Shown here one piece after another: positions 43,497 to 52,777 of a DNA stretch of 58,584 bases. The translations under genes and the position numbers were made by a program. The notes under the pieces are model-generated. The model had not been told where the DNA came from and searched no databases. It worked only from the letters and a program-made list of their open reading frames with translations. Location: contig JACKBT010000028.1 in the NCBI GenBank assembly GCA_020634415.1, positions 1 through 58,584 of the forward strand, given 5' to 3'. Each line of letters opens with the position of its first letter. Position 1 is the first letter of the stretch. This DNA comes from Ardenticatenaceae bacterium (GTDB taxonomy: Bacteria > Chloroflexota > Anaerolineae > Promineifilales > Promineifilaceae).

Positions 43497-44441
43497 ATGA
43501 AAGGTCAAGATTTTATCCAAGCAGAAATGACGGCCGTTGAAGAGGCCCTTACCACCATCATCAACAGTGATGTGGAGCTTCTTTTTGATGCCAGTCATCA
43601 CATTGTCTCCTCCGGCGGCAAGCGTATCCGACCGCGTGTCACCCTGTTGTCTTACCTGGCGGCAGGTGGCACAGCGCCCATGACGGCCGTTAACCTCGCC
43701 GCCGCCCTGGAAATGGTACACACCGCCACCCTCGTCCACGACGACATCAACGACCACAGCCTGCTGCGGCGCGGCAAAATCACCGTTCATGCCCGGTGGG
43801 GGCGCACCTTCGCCCTGCTCGCCGGCGACTACCTCTTCACCAAAGTGTACGAACTCATGGCCCCCTACGGCGACTTTTACAACGTCGTCATGGCCGATGC
43901 CTGTGTCAAACTGGTGGAGGGCGAAACCCTGCAAGCCATCGCCGCCAAAGCCGGTGAGATGGATCGGGAAACCTACAAAAAAATCATCAGCCGCAAAACA
44001 GCCAGCCTCTTTGAAGCCGCCGCCCGCATGGGGGCCAAATTAGCAGGCGGCGACGACGAACTCGTCGAAAACCTCGCCATCTACGGCCACAATTTAGGTC
44101 TTACCTTCCAAATTGTGGACGATATTTTGGACATCATCGGCGACCCCGAAACATTGGGCAAGCCGGTGGGTGCGGATGTCGCCCAGGGACGCGGCGTGAT
44201 GATGGTGCAAAATGGCGGCAAACATGGGCATGAGGGGCAGGTGGCAACGGCCGTTATGCCCGAAGACCCGCTGCAAAAAATGATGGCCTCCCTGCGCGAA
44301 TCCGGTGCCGTCGAAATCGCCCGCCTGCAAGCCATCGAAATGGCCGAACGCGCCCGCGCCGCCCTGGTAGATGTGCCCACCTCTGCCGCACTCACCGAAC
44401 TGCACAACCTCATTGACCTGGTATTAGAAAGAAATCAATAA
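43497..44441 (+). CDS. polyprenyl diphosphate synthase
   Basis: 314 residues. Trans-prenyltransferase that elongates allylic diphosphates with IPP: GGKRIRPRVTLLSYLAAGG (~38-56), first Asp-rich motif LVHDDINDHSLLRRG (~80-93), GDYLF, KTASLF, and second Asp-rich motif FQIVDDILDIIGDPETLGKPVGAD (~206-229). The first motif is DDIND, with the third aspartate shifted relative to the usual DDxxD. Product length cannot be told; it likely supplies the UbiA/MqnP-type enzyme or undecaprenyl synthesis. Start 43497 follows the promoter and a GAGG site. Confidence 0.93.
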   Translation: MKGQDFIQAEMTAVEEALTTIINSDVELLFDASHHIVSSGGKRIRPRVTLLSYLAAGGTAPMTAVNLAAALEMVHTATLVHDDINDHSLLRRGKITVHARWGRTFALLAGDYLFTKVYELMAPYGDFYNVVMADACVKLVEGETLQAIAAKAGEMDRETYKKIISRKTASLFEAAARMGAKLAGGDDELVENLAIYGHNLGLTFQIVDDILDIIGDPETLGKPVGADVAQGRGVMMVQNGGKHGHEGQVATAVMPEDPLQKMMASLRESGAVEIARLQAIEMAERARAALVDVPTSAALTELHNLIDLVLERNQ

Positions 44442-44444
44442 AGT

Positions 44445-44508
44445 AGCAAGTAGCAGGTAGCAGGTACGACTTGCCACCTGCCGCCTGCCACTTATCACCT
44501 TCCCTCCC
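44445..44508. repeat. heptamer hairpin array (GTAGCAG type)
   Basis: AAGTAGC/AGGTAGC units followed by inverted ACCTGCC/GCCTGCC units fill the gap between two plus-strand genes. Confidence 0.7.
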
Positions 44509-44509
44509 A

Positions 44510-45265
44510 ATGCGTGTCGCAATTTTCTCCGATGTTCATGGCAATTTAACTGCTTTGGAAGCCGTGCTGGCCGCTATTGAGCAGCAAGCTGTTGATACGG
44601 TTGTTTTTGCCGGTGATTTGTGCGTGGCCGGGCCACACCCGGCCGAATGTTTGCAGCGTGTGCGGCAAATGGGCATCCCCGCCGTTTATGGCAATACCGA
44701 CCACTGGCTGTTGGGCATTACAGAACCACCAGAGCGCGTTCAAGCGATGTGCGAATGGACATTGGCCCAGTTAAATGAAGAGCAGCGTGACTGGCTGCGG
44801 TCACTCCCCCTCAGCTACCGCCTCTCCCCCACCAACACAGCCAGCGATGATTTGCTCATCGTTCATGCCAATCCTAAAGATGCTTATGGGCTGATTTTTC
44901 CGGCGGAAGCGGAGCAGATGGCGCGATACGGCCGTTTACGCCAACCCGATGCTGATTTGGATGAATGGCTGTCGGGTACAGAAGCGGCCGTTGTCGCCTA
45001 CGGCCATCTACACATCCCCGGCATTCGCCACTGGCGCAACCTCACCCTTGCCAACATCAGTTCGGTGAATATGCCCGGTGATGGTGATGCGCGGGCCAAA
45101 TATGGGCTGCTGGTGTGGCAGAACGGCCGTTGGCATATCGAACATCACCAGGTTGCCTACGACATTCAGCCCGAAATTGCGGCCATCAAACAAGCCCAAC
45201 CACCCGGTTGGGAAGGCTTTGTGCAGACTTTAGAAGAACTCGGCTTTTTCCCCCAAAACGTTTAG
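44510..45265 (+). CDS. YfcE-like metallophosphoesterase
   Basis: 251 residues. Calcineurin-like phosphodiesterase with all motifs: FSDVHGNLTALEAVL (D-x-H), VFAGDLCVAGPHP (GD), VYGNTDHW (GNxD), LIVHANP and YGHLHIPGIR (GHxH). Similar proteins hydrolyse cyclic nucleotides or phosphodiesters; substrate unknown. The start ATG follows a heptamer array without a good ribosome site; the frame upstream to 44471 is repeat DNA. Confidence 0.9.
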   Translation: MRVAIFSDVHGNLTALEAVLAAIEQQAVDTVVFAGDLCVAGPHPAECLQRVRQMGIPAVYGNTDHWLLGITEPPERVQAMCEWTLAQLNEEQRDWLRSLPLSYRLSPTNTASDDLLIVHANPKDAYGLIFPAEAEQMARYGRLRQPDADLDEWLSGTEAAVVAYGHLHIPGIRHWRNLTLANISSVNMPGDGDARAKYGLLVWQNGRWHIEHHQVAYDIQPEIAAIKQAQPPGWEGFVQTLEELGFFPQNV

Positions 45266-45299
45266 GAACGAGGATTCAATAACCTACAGAACTTCAAGC

Positions 45300-45323
45300 T
45301 GTCAGGCCTGCACGGGCCTGACA
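45300..45323. repeat. palindromic repeat (TGTCAGGCC type)
   Basis: TGTCAGGCC and GGCCTGACA with a 6-base loop, 35 bases after the phosphoesterase stop. It may serve as terminator stem, though no T tract follows. Confidence 0.6.
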
Positions 45324-45339
45324 AGTTTCGTACTGTATT

Positions 45340-45471
45340 GAATTTTTGGCATGGTTCAAAACCCAGAAATTTAGCTTGACACTTGTAGGGCGATTTTGCA
45401 AATCGCCCAGAGAACGATTTGCAAAATCGTTCTACAATTTGTAAAGCTCATTTGAACCATGCCGAATTTTT
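45340..45471. mobile_element. MITE with perfect TIRs and 8-bp target duplication
   Basis: The element at 45348-45463 has perfect 13-base terminal inverted repeats GGCATGGTTCAAA / TTTGAACCATGCC and is bordered on both sides by the direct repeat GAATTTTT (45340-45347 and 45464-45471). The inside is a long imperfect palindrome with GGCGATTTT/AAATCGCC and ACGATTTGCAAAATCGT. No coding capacity. It lies between two convergent genes. Confidence 0.8.
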
Positions 45472-45476
45472 ATTGC

Positions 45477-47819
45477 TTAAAGTACAGTTGCTGTGCAAAT
45501 CGGCAGCCGGATGATGAAGCAGCTTCCCTCTCCAGGCACACCGCTGCTCTCCACCCAAATCTGCCCCCCATGTGCTTCTACCACCAGCTTGCAGAAGGAT
45601 AATCCTAAACCGGATCCCTTGCGACGACCTTTGCCGCTCAAATCTTTGTGGAATTTGAGGAACATCTTGGACTGCACTTCGGGTGGAATGCCGATACCAG
45701 TATCCTCTACACCCAATTGCAGCCCTCGGCCATCAGCCATGTGTGCCCAGAGACGAATACGGCCGTTATCCTCCGTATACTTAATAGCATTGTCCACCAA
45801 ATTCGTCAGCACCCGACCCATATAATTCCCATCCACGCACACCATCGGCATCACTTCAGCCACCTCTACCGTTATCGTCAGATTCATCTCCTTAAGCATC
45901 GGCTCAAACTGAGCCACCACCTCTGCAAACAGGACATCCACAGGGTAATGGGCTTTCTGCAAAGGCACAGAGCCACTCTCAAATTGGTGAATATCTAACA
46001 AATCGCCCACCAACTTCAGAATCCGCTCACTGCTGACCTCCATATATTCCACCAGGCTCTCCACCAACGGCCGATCAAGCTCGGCCACTTCACTTTTCAG
46101 CACCTCAATACTGCCCTTCATCACCGAAAGCGGCGAACGCAAATCATGAACCAACATATGCGTCATCTCCTGGCGCAGTTGTTCCAATTCCACCTCTTCT
46201 GTTATGTCCCGCAATACCAGCAGCCAGCCTGTCACCGTTTGGTGGGCACCATAAACGGGAGAAAGCTGTCTTTCAAAATGGCGTTCGGCACTGGCAGCCA
46301 GGGTAATTTGCTTTTGCATGTGGCGGGTTTGTTGGGATAACAAAACAGCACAGTCCGCTTCCAATTCGGCCAGGCTGTACCCAATTTGCGCCAGCAGGGT
46401 ATGGGTGTCGGGCGAAACGGCCGTCAGCCGCTGCCCCTGAACCGCCGCCTCATCCAGCTTAAACATGGCCCGAAAAGCCCTATTCACCGTCAGTATCTCC
46501 AACTGATTATCCAACAGCATCATCCCTTCTTCCGCCGTTGTCAAAATAGAATCCATCTCCTGCACTCGTCGCGTTAGAGCTTTATCCGTTTGCGTATACA
46601 GGCGGGCATTTTGGATGGCAACAGCCGCTTGCGCCGCAATCGTCAGCAGCAGCTCCTGGTGTCCCTCATCAAACAACTCCAGTTCTGTAACCGACTGCAC
46701 CGATAAAACACCGAGAAGTTGATCCCCCGCCAGAATAGGCACACCCAACCAACTTTGCGAGATTTTACCAATCAGGTCTAGCTGCAAATTTGCCAACATG
46801 TCGGGCATATTTTTGCGGATGAGCAGGGGTTGGCGACTGCGAATAATGTAATCGGTCAGCCCATTGGCCAATGGCCGGGGCGACCAATTTAAGGGTTTAT
46901 TCTCTTGCACAGCCAGGGGAAACGACACTTCGTTTTTGGTTTCATCATAGAGGGCCACAAAGAAGACGGTGGTGGGCATGAGACCAGAAACATGTTGGTA
47001 AACGGCCGTTAACACCTCATCCAAATCCAAACTAGCACTCAACACCTGCCCAATCGCCTGCAAACCAGACAACTCCCGCACCCGTCGCTCCAAACCCCGC
47101 TTCACCAACGCCAAATTGTGCATCACCAACGAAGCCATCACCAGCGCCAGTGCAAACATCACAAAATAACCCGGCCCAATACGCGTATAAATCAGCGCAA
47201 TCAGCGGTGCAAAAGGCATCGCCGTCGTTTCATACAAAAGCGCACTCAAAAAATTGGCACGATACTGAGCCAACCTATCCCCCCCACGCAGCCAAAAGAA
47301 AAAAGCCGCTATCAAATGATTCACAGCCATATAAGCAAGCACAAAAACCGTTAAAGGAATGATCGCTTGATTATCTATCACCTGCAAAGGCAGCGGCACA
47401 TCAAACCACTGCTCAAAAATCGTGCCGCTCACCAGAATAGTCGTGGTAAGCATGGTGCCATTAGCGGCCACCAATATCATCAATTCTTGTTTATTAGCCA
47501 CACGCGGCAGTTCCAACCGTTCCGAACCCAGCCAGCGCACCAGCGCATGAACCACAGAGGTAACGAACACCAGCAGGCTGGCATAGGGCAGCCCCAGCAC
47601 CAAAAACGCAGTCATCACCAACGTGGGCAGCATGGAGATGTAGCCACCACCCGCAGGTATGGAGAAAGTATCGCTGGCAATGAGCAGCCCCGCGAAGAGA
47701 AACGCAATGGGCAAATCTTGCAGGTGCGGCGGCATAACCACAAGAATACGTGCCACAGCCAGGGCCACAAGCAGCCAGGCAGCACCCGAAAGTTTCATTA
47801 AACTGGTCTGTTTCATCAC
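45477..47819 (-). CDS. membrane sensor histidine kinase (GAF-PAS)
   Basis: 780 residues. The N-terminal ~245 residues hold about seven transmembrane helices, a MASE-like sensor. Then a GAF domain (~265-415), a PAS domain (~425-540), HisKA with MLVHDLRSPLSVMK (phospho-His ~558) and a HATPase_c with NLVDNAIKYTEDN, GVEDTGIGIPPE and GRRKGSGLGLSFCK. No receiver domain and no response-regulator gene nearby. It lies 29 bases after the second histidine kinase gene, third in a peroxiredoxin-kinase-kinase run. Confidence 0.92.
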   Translation of the reverse strand: MMKQTSLMKLSGAAWLLVALAVARILVVMPPHLQDLPIAFLFAGLLIASDTFSIPAGGGYISMLPTLVMTAFLVLGLPYASLLVFVTSVVHALVRWLGSERLELPRVANKQELMILVAANGTMLTTTILVSGTIFEQWFDVPLPLQVIDNQAIIPLTVFVLAYMAVNHLIAAFFFWLRGGDRLAQYRANFLSALLYETTAMPFAPLIALIYTRIGPGYFVMFALALVMASLVMHNLALVKRGLERRVRELSGLQAIGQVLSASLDLDEVLTAVYQHVSGLMPTTVFFVALYDETKNEVSFPLAVQENKPLNWSPRPLANGLTDYIIRSRQPLLIRKNMPDMLANLQLDLIGKISQSWLGVPILAGDQLLGVLSVQSVTELELFDEGHQELLLTIAAQAAVAIQNARLYTQTDKALTRRVQEMDSILTTAEEGMMLLDNQLEILTVNRAFRAMFKLDEAAVQGQRLTAVSPDTHTLLAQIGYSLAELEADCAVLLSQQTRHMQKQITLAASAERHFERQLSPVYGAHQTVTGWLLVLRDITEEVELEQLRQEMTHMLVHDLRSPLSVMKGSIEVLKSEVAELDRPLVESLVEYMEVSSERILKLVGDLLDIHQFESGSVPLQKAHYPVDVLFAEVVAQFEPMLKEMNLTITVEVAEVMPMVCVDGNYMGRVLTNLVDNAIKYTEDNGRIRLWAHMADGRGLQLGVEDTGIGIPPEVQSKMFLKFHKDLSGKGRRKGSGLGLSFCKLVVEAHGGQIWVESSGVPGEGSCFIIRLPICTATVL

Positions 47820-47848
47820 TAAAAATCTGTGTTTACTGGCTCGCCCTT

Positions 47849-49378
47849 CTACCCATTATCATAAGGCAAGGTCACCACAAAGGTGCTGCCTTCACCTGGC
47901 AAACTGGTTGCAGAAATACGGCCGTTATGCGCCTCAACAATACTCTTCGTAATCGCCAAACCCAACCCTGTCCCCTTAATATCCTTCGTTTGGGCATTAG
48001 ACACCCGATAAAATTTATCAAAAATATACGGCAAATCCACCTCCGGAATCCCAATCCCCTCATCCTTTACCAGAAGAACCACCCTTTTATCCTCAGCCAT
48101 CACCGAAACCCAAATCGTCTTCTGTTCCGGCGTATATTTAATCGCATTGCCAATCAAATTTAGCAGCACCTGACGCACCTGACCCTCATCAGCCAGAATC
48201 ATCGCCTGAGGTGGCAGCGATACCACCATATCTTGCTGCTTAACCTCCCAGCTTGTTTGCAAATCGGCCACCACCGCCCGCACCAACCCCACCAAGTCGA
48301 GCCGCTCTTTATCCTGCCCCAACCCCGCCTCTATTTTGCCCAAATCCAGCAAATCGGAAATAAGTTCGGTCATATAATCGGCCGTTTTCCGAATACGCTG
48401 GTTCAGGTCCGACTGCTTCTCATTCAACGGCCCCACACGTCCCATCAAATCACCCGCTATTTTGATAATGCTGATGGGATTCTTCAAATCATGAGAGACA
48501 ATGTTCACAAAATCATTCTTCATCTGCTCCAACTCTTTGAAAAGCGTCACATCATGAAAAACGGCCGCCCAGCCAATCGCCTCCCCATAGACACTACGCA
48601 CCGCCACCAGGCTCACCACCGCCATACGGCCGTTCGGCAGCCCCACCTCCCGCGTCCCCTCCCCCAACTCCGCAAATAGCTGCAAAACGGCCGAATCCAC
48701 CCCCACCTGCGCCAACGGCCGTCCCACAATCGCCCCATCATCCAAACCCAACATCGGCTTCACCGCCGGATTCGCCAGCAAAACAAGCCCCTGCTCATTC
48801 ACCACCAGCACCGCATCCTGCGTACTGCCCAGCACCGCCGCCAACGTACTATGCTGGTCGGCCAACACCTGGTACATACGCGCTGTTTCCAGCGAGGCCG
48901 ACAAACCAGCCGCCAGCAGCGTCGCCAACTGCCCATCAGCCTCATCATAAACAGTAGGCGGCTTCGCCAAAAACAACAAAGCCCCCATCAACTCTGTACC
49001 CTGCCGCACCGGCACAGCCAACGCCGCCCGCAAACCAAATCGGGCACACACCGCTTCAAAATCGGCCGTTTGCGGTACAGCCTCCGCCGTAAAATCGGCC
49101 GTCACCAACGCCTTATTCCGCGCCAATACCTGCCCCACAAGCCCCTCATCCAGCCCAAACAAACGCGGGGCCAACGCCCCCGCCACCATCCCCCGCAGCG
49201 AGTGCAGCCAATAGCCATTCCCCTCCGGCACCACCAAAGCCAGACCCAAATAATCATGCGGCAGCACAAACTCAGCATAATCGGCCAGACTTTGGAACTG
49301 CTGGCTGGGAATCGGCGAACCAGCCAACGCCACCAAAATCTCAGACAGATAAAGCAGCCGCTGCTCAAAGTCAGCCAT
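47849..49378 (-). CDS. soluble sensor histidine kinase (GAF-PAS)
   Basis: 509 residues without transmembrane helices. N-terminal GAF domain (~15-165), PAS domain (~175-285), HisKA NIVSHDLKNPISIIK (phospho-His ~298), HATPase_c with NLIGNAIKYTPEQ, VKDEGIGIPE and IKGTGLGLAITK. Its ATG lies inside the end of the peroxiredoxin gene (8-base overlap), indicating coupled translation and perhaps a redox input (inference). GTG at 49384 is an alternative start. Confidence 0.92.
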   Translation of the reverse strand: MADFEQRLLYLSEILVALAGSPIPSQQFQSLADYAEFVLPHDYLGLALVVPEGNGYWLHSLRGMVAGALAPRLFGLDEGLVGQVLARNKALVTADFTAEAVPQTADFEAVCARFGLRAALAVPVRQGTELMGALLFLAKPPTVYDEADGQLATLLAAGLSASLETARMYQVLADQHSTLAAVLGSTQDAVLVVNEQGLVLLANPAVKPMLGLDDGAIVGRPLAQVGVDSAVLQLFAELGEGTREVGLPNGRMAVVSLVAVRSVYGEAIGWAAVFHDVTLFKELEQMKNDFVNIVSHDLKNPISIIKIAGDLMGRVGPLNEKQSDLNQRIRKTADYMTELISDLLDLGKIEAGLGQDKERLDLVGLVRAVVADLQTSWEVKQQDMVVSLPPQAMILADEGQVRQVLLNLIGNAIKYTPEQKTIWVSVMAEDKRVVLLVKDEGIGIPEVDLPYIFDKFYRVSNAQTKDIKGTGLGLAITKSIVEAHNGRISATSLPGEGSTFVVTLPYDNG

Positions 49379-49994
49379 CGCCACACACCGCCTGCGTCAT
49401 CAGCAGCAGCTCCTCACCCGTAGGAATCTGCGCCATCGGGTTATAAACCTGCCGATAGCGAATGATGCCCTGTTTATCAATAATGAAAACACCCTGTTCA
49501 ACGGCCGTTAACGCATGATGGTGCAGCCGCTGCAAAAAATTACGATTCATCACATCCAGCCACGAAGCTTTCACCGTCTCCTGCCCCTCCCCACTGGCAA
49601 AAGCCGTGCCAAAACTAATCAGCGTATTCTTTTGCGCCTCCAACACCCCCCGATCCCCCAACCCATACACCGCATACAGCCGCTTATCCGGATCACAAAC
49701 AAAGGGGTAAGGCGTGGCCGGGTCAAAATAAAGGCGTGATGTCTCCAACAAATTGGGATTCACCTGCACCACCTCAATCTCATGGGCCGTCAAATCCTCA
49801 TAACGATCCACAATTAACTGCATATAACGGCGGCAAAAATTGCACGTAAACCCCCGCGAAAACCAGAGAATCACACGGCATCGGCCCACATAATCCGCCA
49901 GCGAAACTTGCCCCCCCTGCACCGCTGGCAGAGTAAATTGAGGAGCCAAATTGCCAACAAATGGTGCTGATTCTGGTTTATTTTGCTGGTTCAT
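49371..49994 (-). CDS. AhpC/TSA-family thioredoxin-fold protein
   Basis: 207 residues. Redoxin fold: GNLAPQFTLPAVQGGQVSLADYVGRCRVILWFSRGFTCNFCRRYM. The active site is TCNFC, a CxxC as in thioredoxin-like peroxiredoxins rather than the single peroxidatic Cys of classic Prx. A C-terminal EQGVFIIDKQGIIRYRQVYNP strand is typical. Probably reduces peroxides or acts as a redox relay. First gene of a run with two histidine kinases; divergent from the AAA+ gene. Confidence 0.85.
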   Translation of the reverse strand: MNQQNKPESAPFVGNLAPQFTLPAVQGGQVSLADYVGRCRVILWFSRGFTCNFCRRYMQLIVDRYEDLTAHEIEVVQVNPNLLETSRLYFDPATPYPFVCDPDKRLYAVYGLGDRGVLEAQKNTLISFGTAFASGEGQETVKASWLDVMNRNFLQRLHHHALTAVEQGVFIIDKQGIIRYRQVYNPMAQIPTGEELLLMTQAVCGDG

Positions 49995-50084
49995 CAAACT
50001 TCATTTTATATCACGCTCCCGGCACACTGGGTAATTTTGTTAACTTTTTCACGAAATGGGGAACGGCCGTTTATAATAAAGCCC

Positions 50085-52295
50085 ATGAGTAATCTCAACC
50101 CCAACATCCCCAATGCCGAACTTTCTCGATTAATGACCGCCGCCGCCAGCAAACGGCGCGACTTCAACCTCAAATATCTCACTCCCCAACTGCTGCTCTA
50201 CACCTTCCTGCACGAGCCAGAATCCGTCGCCTACAAAATCATCGCCCAGCTAAAACAGCAGCGCGGCTTCGACATAGACGACCTGCGCCAGCGTGTAGAT
50301 ATGATGGCCCGGCACGCCGCAGGCCGCGATGCCAGCTTCTTCTTCACCGATGACTTTGGCAAAGATGTGCCTCTGTCCGAAGAAATGCTGGTCGTCATAG
50401 ACGAAGCCCTCACCGTTGCCCAGGCCCGCGATGAACTCAAAGCGGGCAGCGGCCACGCCCTCGTAGCCATGACCCAGCAAAACGTAACCACCTATGCCGT
50501 TTTACAGCGTGTGGGGATGACAACAACGGCCGTTACCAACCTCCTCAACGAAATCGCCCCCGACGGCACACCCATCATCCACGACTTCGTAGACGAAGCC
50601 AAAAAAGGCAAAACCAACACCTACTACCAACGCCAGGAACTGCTGCGCGACCTCATCGGCCTCATGTCCCTGGCCCAAAAACGGCACGTCATCCTCGTCG
50701 GCCCCGAAGGTTCCGGCAAACGCACCCTGGCCTATTCCCTGGCCCAACTGCTGGCTGAAGGCAAAGGCCCCACCAATTTGCGCTCGCTGGTGCAAATTAA
50801 TGAAGCCGCCCTCTTAGAAAAGCCATTGGCCGCCATGCGGGCCGGATTGCGCCGCGCCAGTGGGGGCATTTTGCTAGTACCCAATATCGGCCGTTTCTTC
50901 GCCGACCGCCTGCGCCAACAGTTCCCCGAACAAGTCAACCGCGACTTGCACAAAGCCATCTTGGGCAACGATCAGATCATCATTGGCACAGCCACCCAAG
51001 CTGATTATGATGCGCTGGTCAAAGACCCCATCATCCGCCAGCACACACAGCGGCTGGATGTGCCTGCCGCCAGCAAAGAAGATACGCTGGCGATGTTGGT
51101 TTTCCACAAGCAGCGGTTGGAGCAGGAGTATGAGGTGGAGGTATTGTGGGAGGCGTTGGAAACGGCCGTTACCCTCGCCAGCCAATACATCAAAACCATC
51201 GCCATGCCCGCCGCCGCCGTACAGCTTGCCGACCGCAGCGCCGCCCTCGTCCATATGGTCACGCAAGAACATGTGGCCAATTTGCCAGAAGTGGTAGCCG
51301 ACGGCCGTATGGGCAGCGATGATGTCATGGTCGCTGCCAGCCAAATGACCAAAATCCCCATCACCAAACTAAACGAAGACGAGCAAAGCAAATATGCCAA
51401 CATGGTCGAATATCTGCACGAACGCATCATCGGGCAAGAAGAAGCTGTTTTAGCCATCAGCCGCGCCGTAAAAACAGCTAGAGTGGGGCTGCGCGATGTG
51501 AAACGGCCGATTGGCTCCTTTCTCTTCCTCGGCCCCAGCGGTGTGGGCAAATCCGAACTGGCTAAGGCCCTGGCCGAATTCATGTTCGGTTCCGAAAACG
51601 CCATGCTCGTGCTGGATATGAGCGAGTACCAAGAAGAAGCCAGCACCAACCGCCTGATCGGCTCGCCACCCGGCTACGTTGGTTACGATGCTGGCGGTCA
51701 GCTCACTGACTTTGTGCGCGAAAAACCCTACACCGTTGTCCTCTTCGACGAAGTAGAAAAAGCCCATCCCCGCGTTTTGGATGTGCTGCTGCAAGTGATG
51801 GAGGAAGGCCGCCTGACCGATGGGCAAGGCCGTCTTACCACCTTTAGTGAAACCGTTATCATCATGACCAGCAACTTGGGTGCCAGACATATGCTCGTGC
51901 CCGTTATTGGCGAACGCGAGCGCGAATTGGTGATGGCCGATGTCCGCGCCTTCTTGCGCCCCGAATTCATCAATCGCCTGGATGATGTAATTCTGTTCCA
52001 TCAACTCACGCCACCCCAACTGGCGCAAATCCTTGATCTGATGCTCAAGAAGGAAAAGAAGTTGGCCGAGAATCAGAATATTCTGTTTGATGTTACCACG
52101 GAGGCCAAGGCATGGCTGTTGGCCCAAAATGATGAGCCGGAGTTTGGCGCACGGCCGTTACGCCGCATCATTGCCCGTCACCTGCGCGAACCATTGGCCG
52201 ACTTTTTGCTGACGCAGAAAAAACGGGAGGGCAAAACGGAAGTAATCATTGATGCCGAAAACGACAAATTAGAATTTGAAATAGGAGAACAGTAG
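50085..52295 (+). CDS. ClpA/ClpB-like AAA+ ATPase with altered first ATPase site
   Basis: 736 residues. A Clp-N-like helical domain (~1-150), first AAA+ domain (~185-400) with Walker A GPEGSGKRT but ILLVPNIGRF where Walker B (hhhhDE) should be, then a second domain (~440-700) with GPSGVGKSE, VVLFDEVEKAH, TSNLGA and GARPLRR sensor 2. The ClpB middle domain and the ClpP-binding IGF loop are both absent. It likely remodels proteins using only the second ring. Start 50085 (MSNLNP) is near the conserved N-terminus. The next gene begins 2 bases after the stop. Confidence 0.88.
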   Translation: MSNLNPNIPNAELSRLMTAAASKRRDFNLKYLTPQLLLYTFLHEPESVAYKIIAQLKQQRGFDIDDLRQRVDMMARHAAGRDASFFFTDDFGKDVPLSEEMLVVIDEALTVAQARDELKAGSGHALVAMTQQNVTTYAVLQRVGMTTTAVTNLLNEIAPDGTPIIHDFVDEAKKGKTNTYYQRQELLRDLIGLMSLAQKRHVILVGPEGSGKRTLAYSLAQLLAEGKGPTNLRSLVQINEAALLEKPLAAMRAGLRRASGGILLVPNIGRFFADRLRQQFPEQVNRDLHKAILGNDQIIIGTATQADYDALVKDPIIRQHTQRLDVPAASKEDTLAMLVFHKQRLEQEYEVEVLWEALETAVTLASQYIKTIAMPAAAVQLADRSAALVHMVTQEHVANLPEVVADGRMGSDDVMVAASQMTKIPITKLNEDEQSKYANMVEYLHERIIGQEEAVLAISRAVKTARVGLRDVKRPIGSFLFLGPSGVGKSELAKALAEFMFGSENAMLVLDMSEYQEEASTNRLIGSPPGYVGYDAGGQLTDFVREKPYTVVLFDEVEKAHPRVLDVLLQVMEEGRLTDGQGRLTTFSETVIIMTSNLGARHMLVPVIGERERELVMADVRAFLRPEFINRLDDVILFHQLTPPQLAQILDLMLKKEKKLAENQNILFDVTTEAKAWLLAQNDEPEFGARPLRRIIARHLREPLADFLLTQKKREGKTEVIIDAENDKLEFEIGEQ

Positions 52296-52297
52296 AG

Positions 52298-52777
52298 ATG
52301 TCTGACGCAAAAAAAGAGGCGATTCGGGAGAAGAAGATTCGTGTGCGGCAGGAGCTGCTGGCGGTTTTGGCAGGATTGGGTGAGGCGGAATGGGAAACGG
52401 CCGTTTACGCCGAAAATAATGAATGGACCATCAGTGACATTGTGCGCCACCTCGTCAACGCCGAAAAAGGGATGACTGGTCTCATTACCGAGTTCCAACA
52501 AGGCAACAACCCCGTACCACCCGATTTTGACATTGAGCGTTTCAACAAACGGGTTGTGGAAAAGGCGAAAGAAAAAAGCCAGGCGGAACTATTGGCTGAA
52601 TTTGCCGCCAATCATGAAACGTTTCTGGCCGTGTTAGCGGGTTTAGGCGATGATGATTGGGAGAAAAACGGCCGTCACGCCAGCCTCCAAATCCTCACCA
52701 TCGAACAAATCTGCCACCTCATCCCCGACCACGAACAAACTCATCTGGCCCACATACAACAGGCCATTAGGTCATAA
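52298..52777 (+). CDS. DinB-like four-helix protein
   Basis: 159 residues of the DinB_2/YfiT type four-helix bundle: VRQELLAVLAGLGEAEWETAVY, then ISDIVRHLVNAEKGM with the first metal His, and PDHEQTHLAHIQQ with two more His. Members bind a divalent metal and act as thiol-dependent transferases or remain uncharacterised. It is 2 bases from the AAA+ gene and surely co-transcribed. Confidence 0.85.
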   Translation: MSDAKKEAIREKKIRVRQELLAVLAGLGEAEWETAVYAENNEWTISDIVRHLVNAEKGMTGLITEFQQGNNPVPPDFDIERFNKRVVEKAKEKSQAELLAEFAANHETFLAVLAGLGDDDWEKNGRHASLQILTIEQICHLIPDHEQTHLAHIQQAIRS

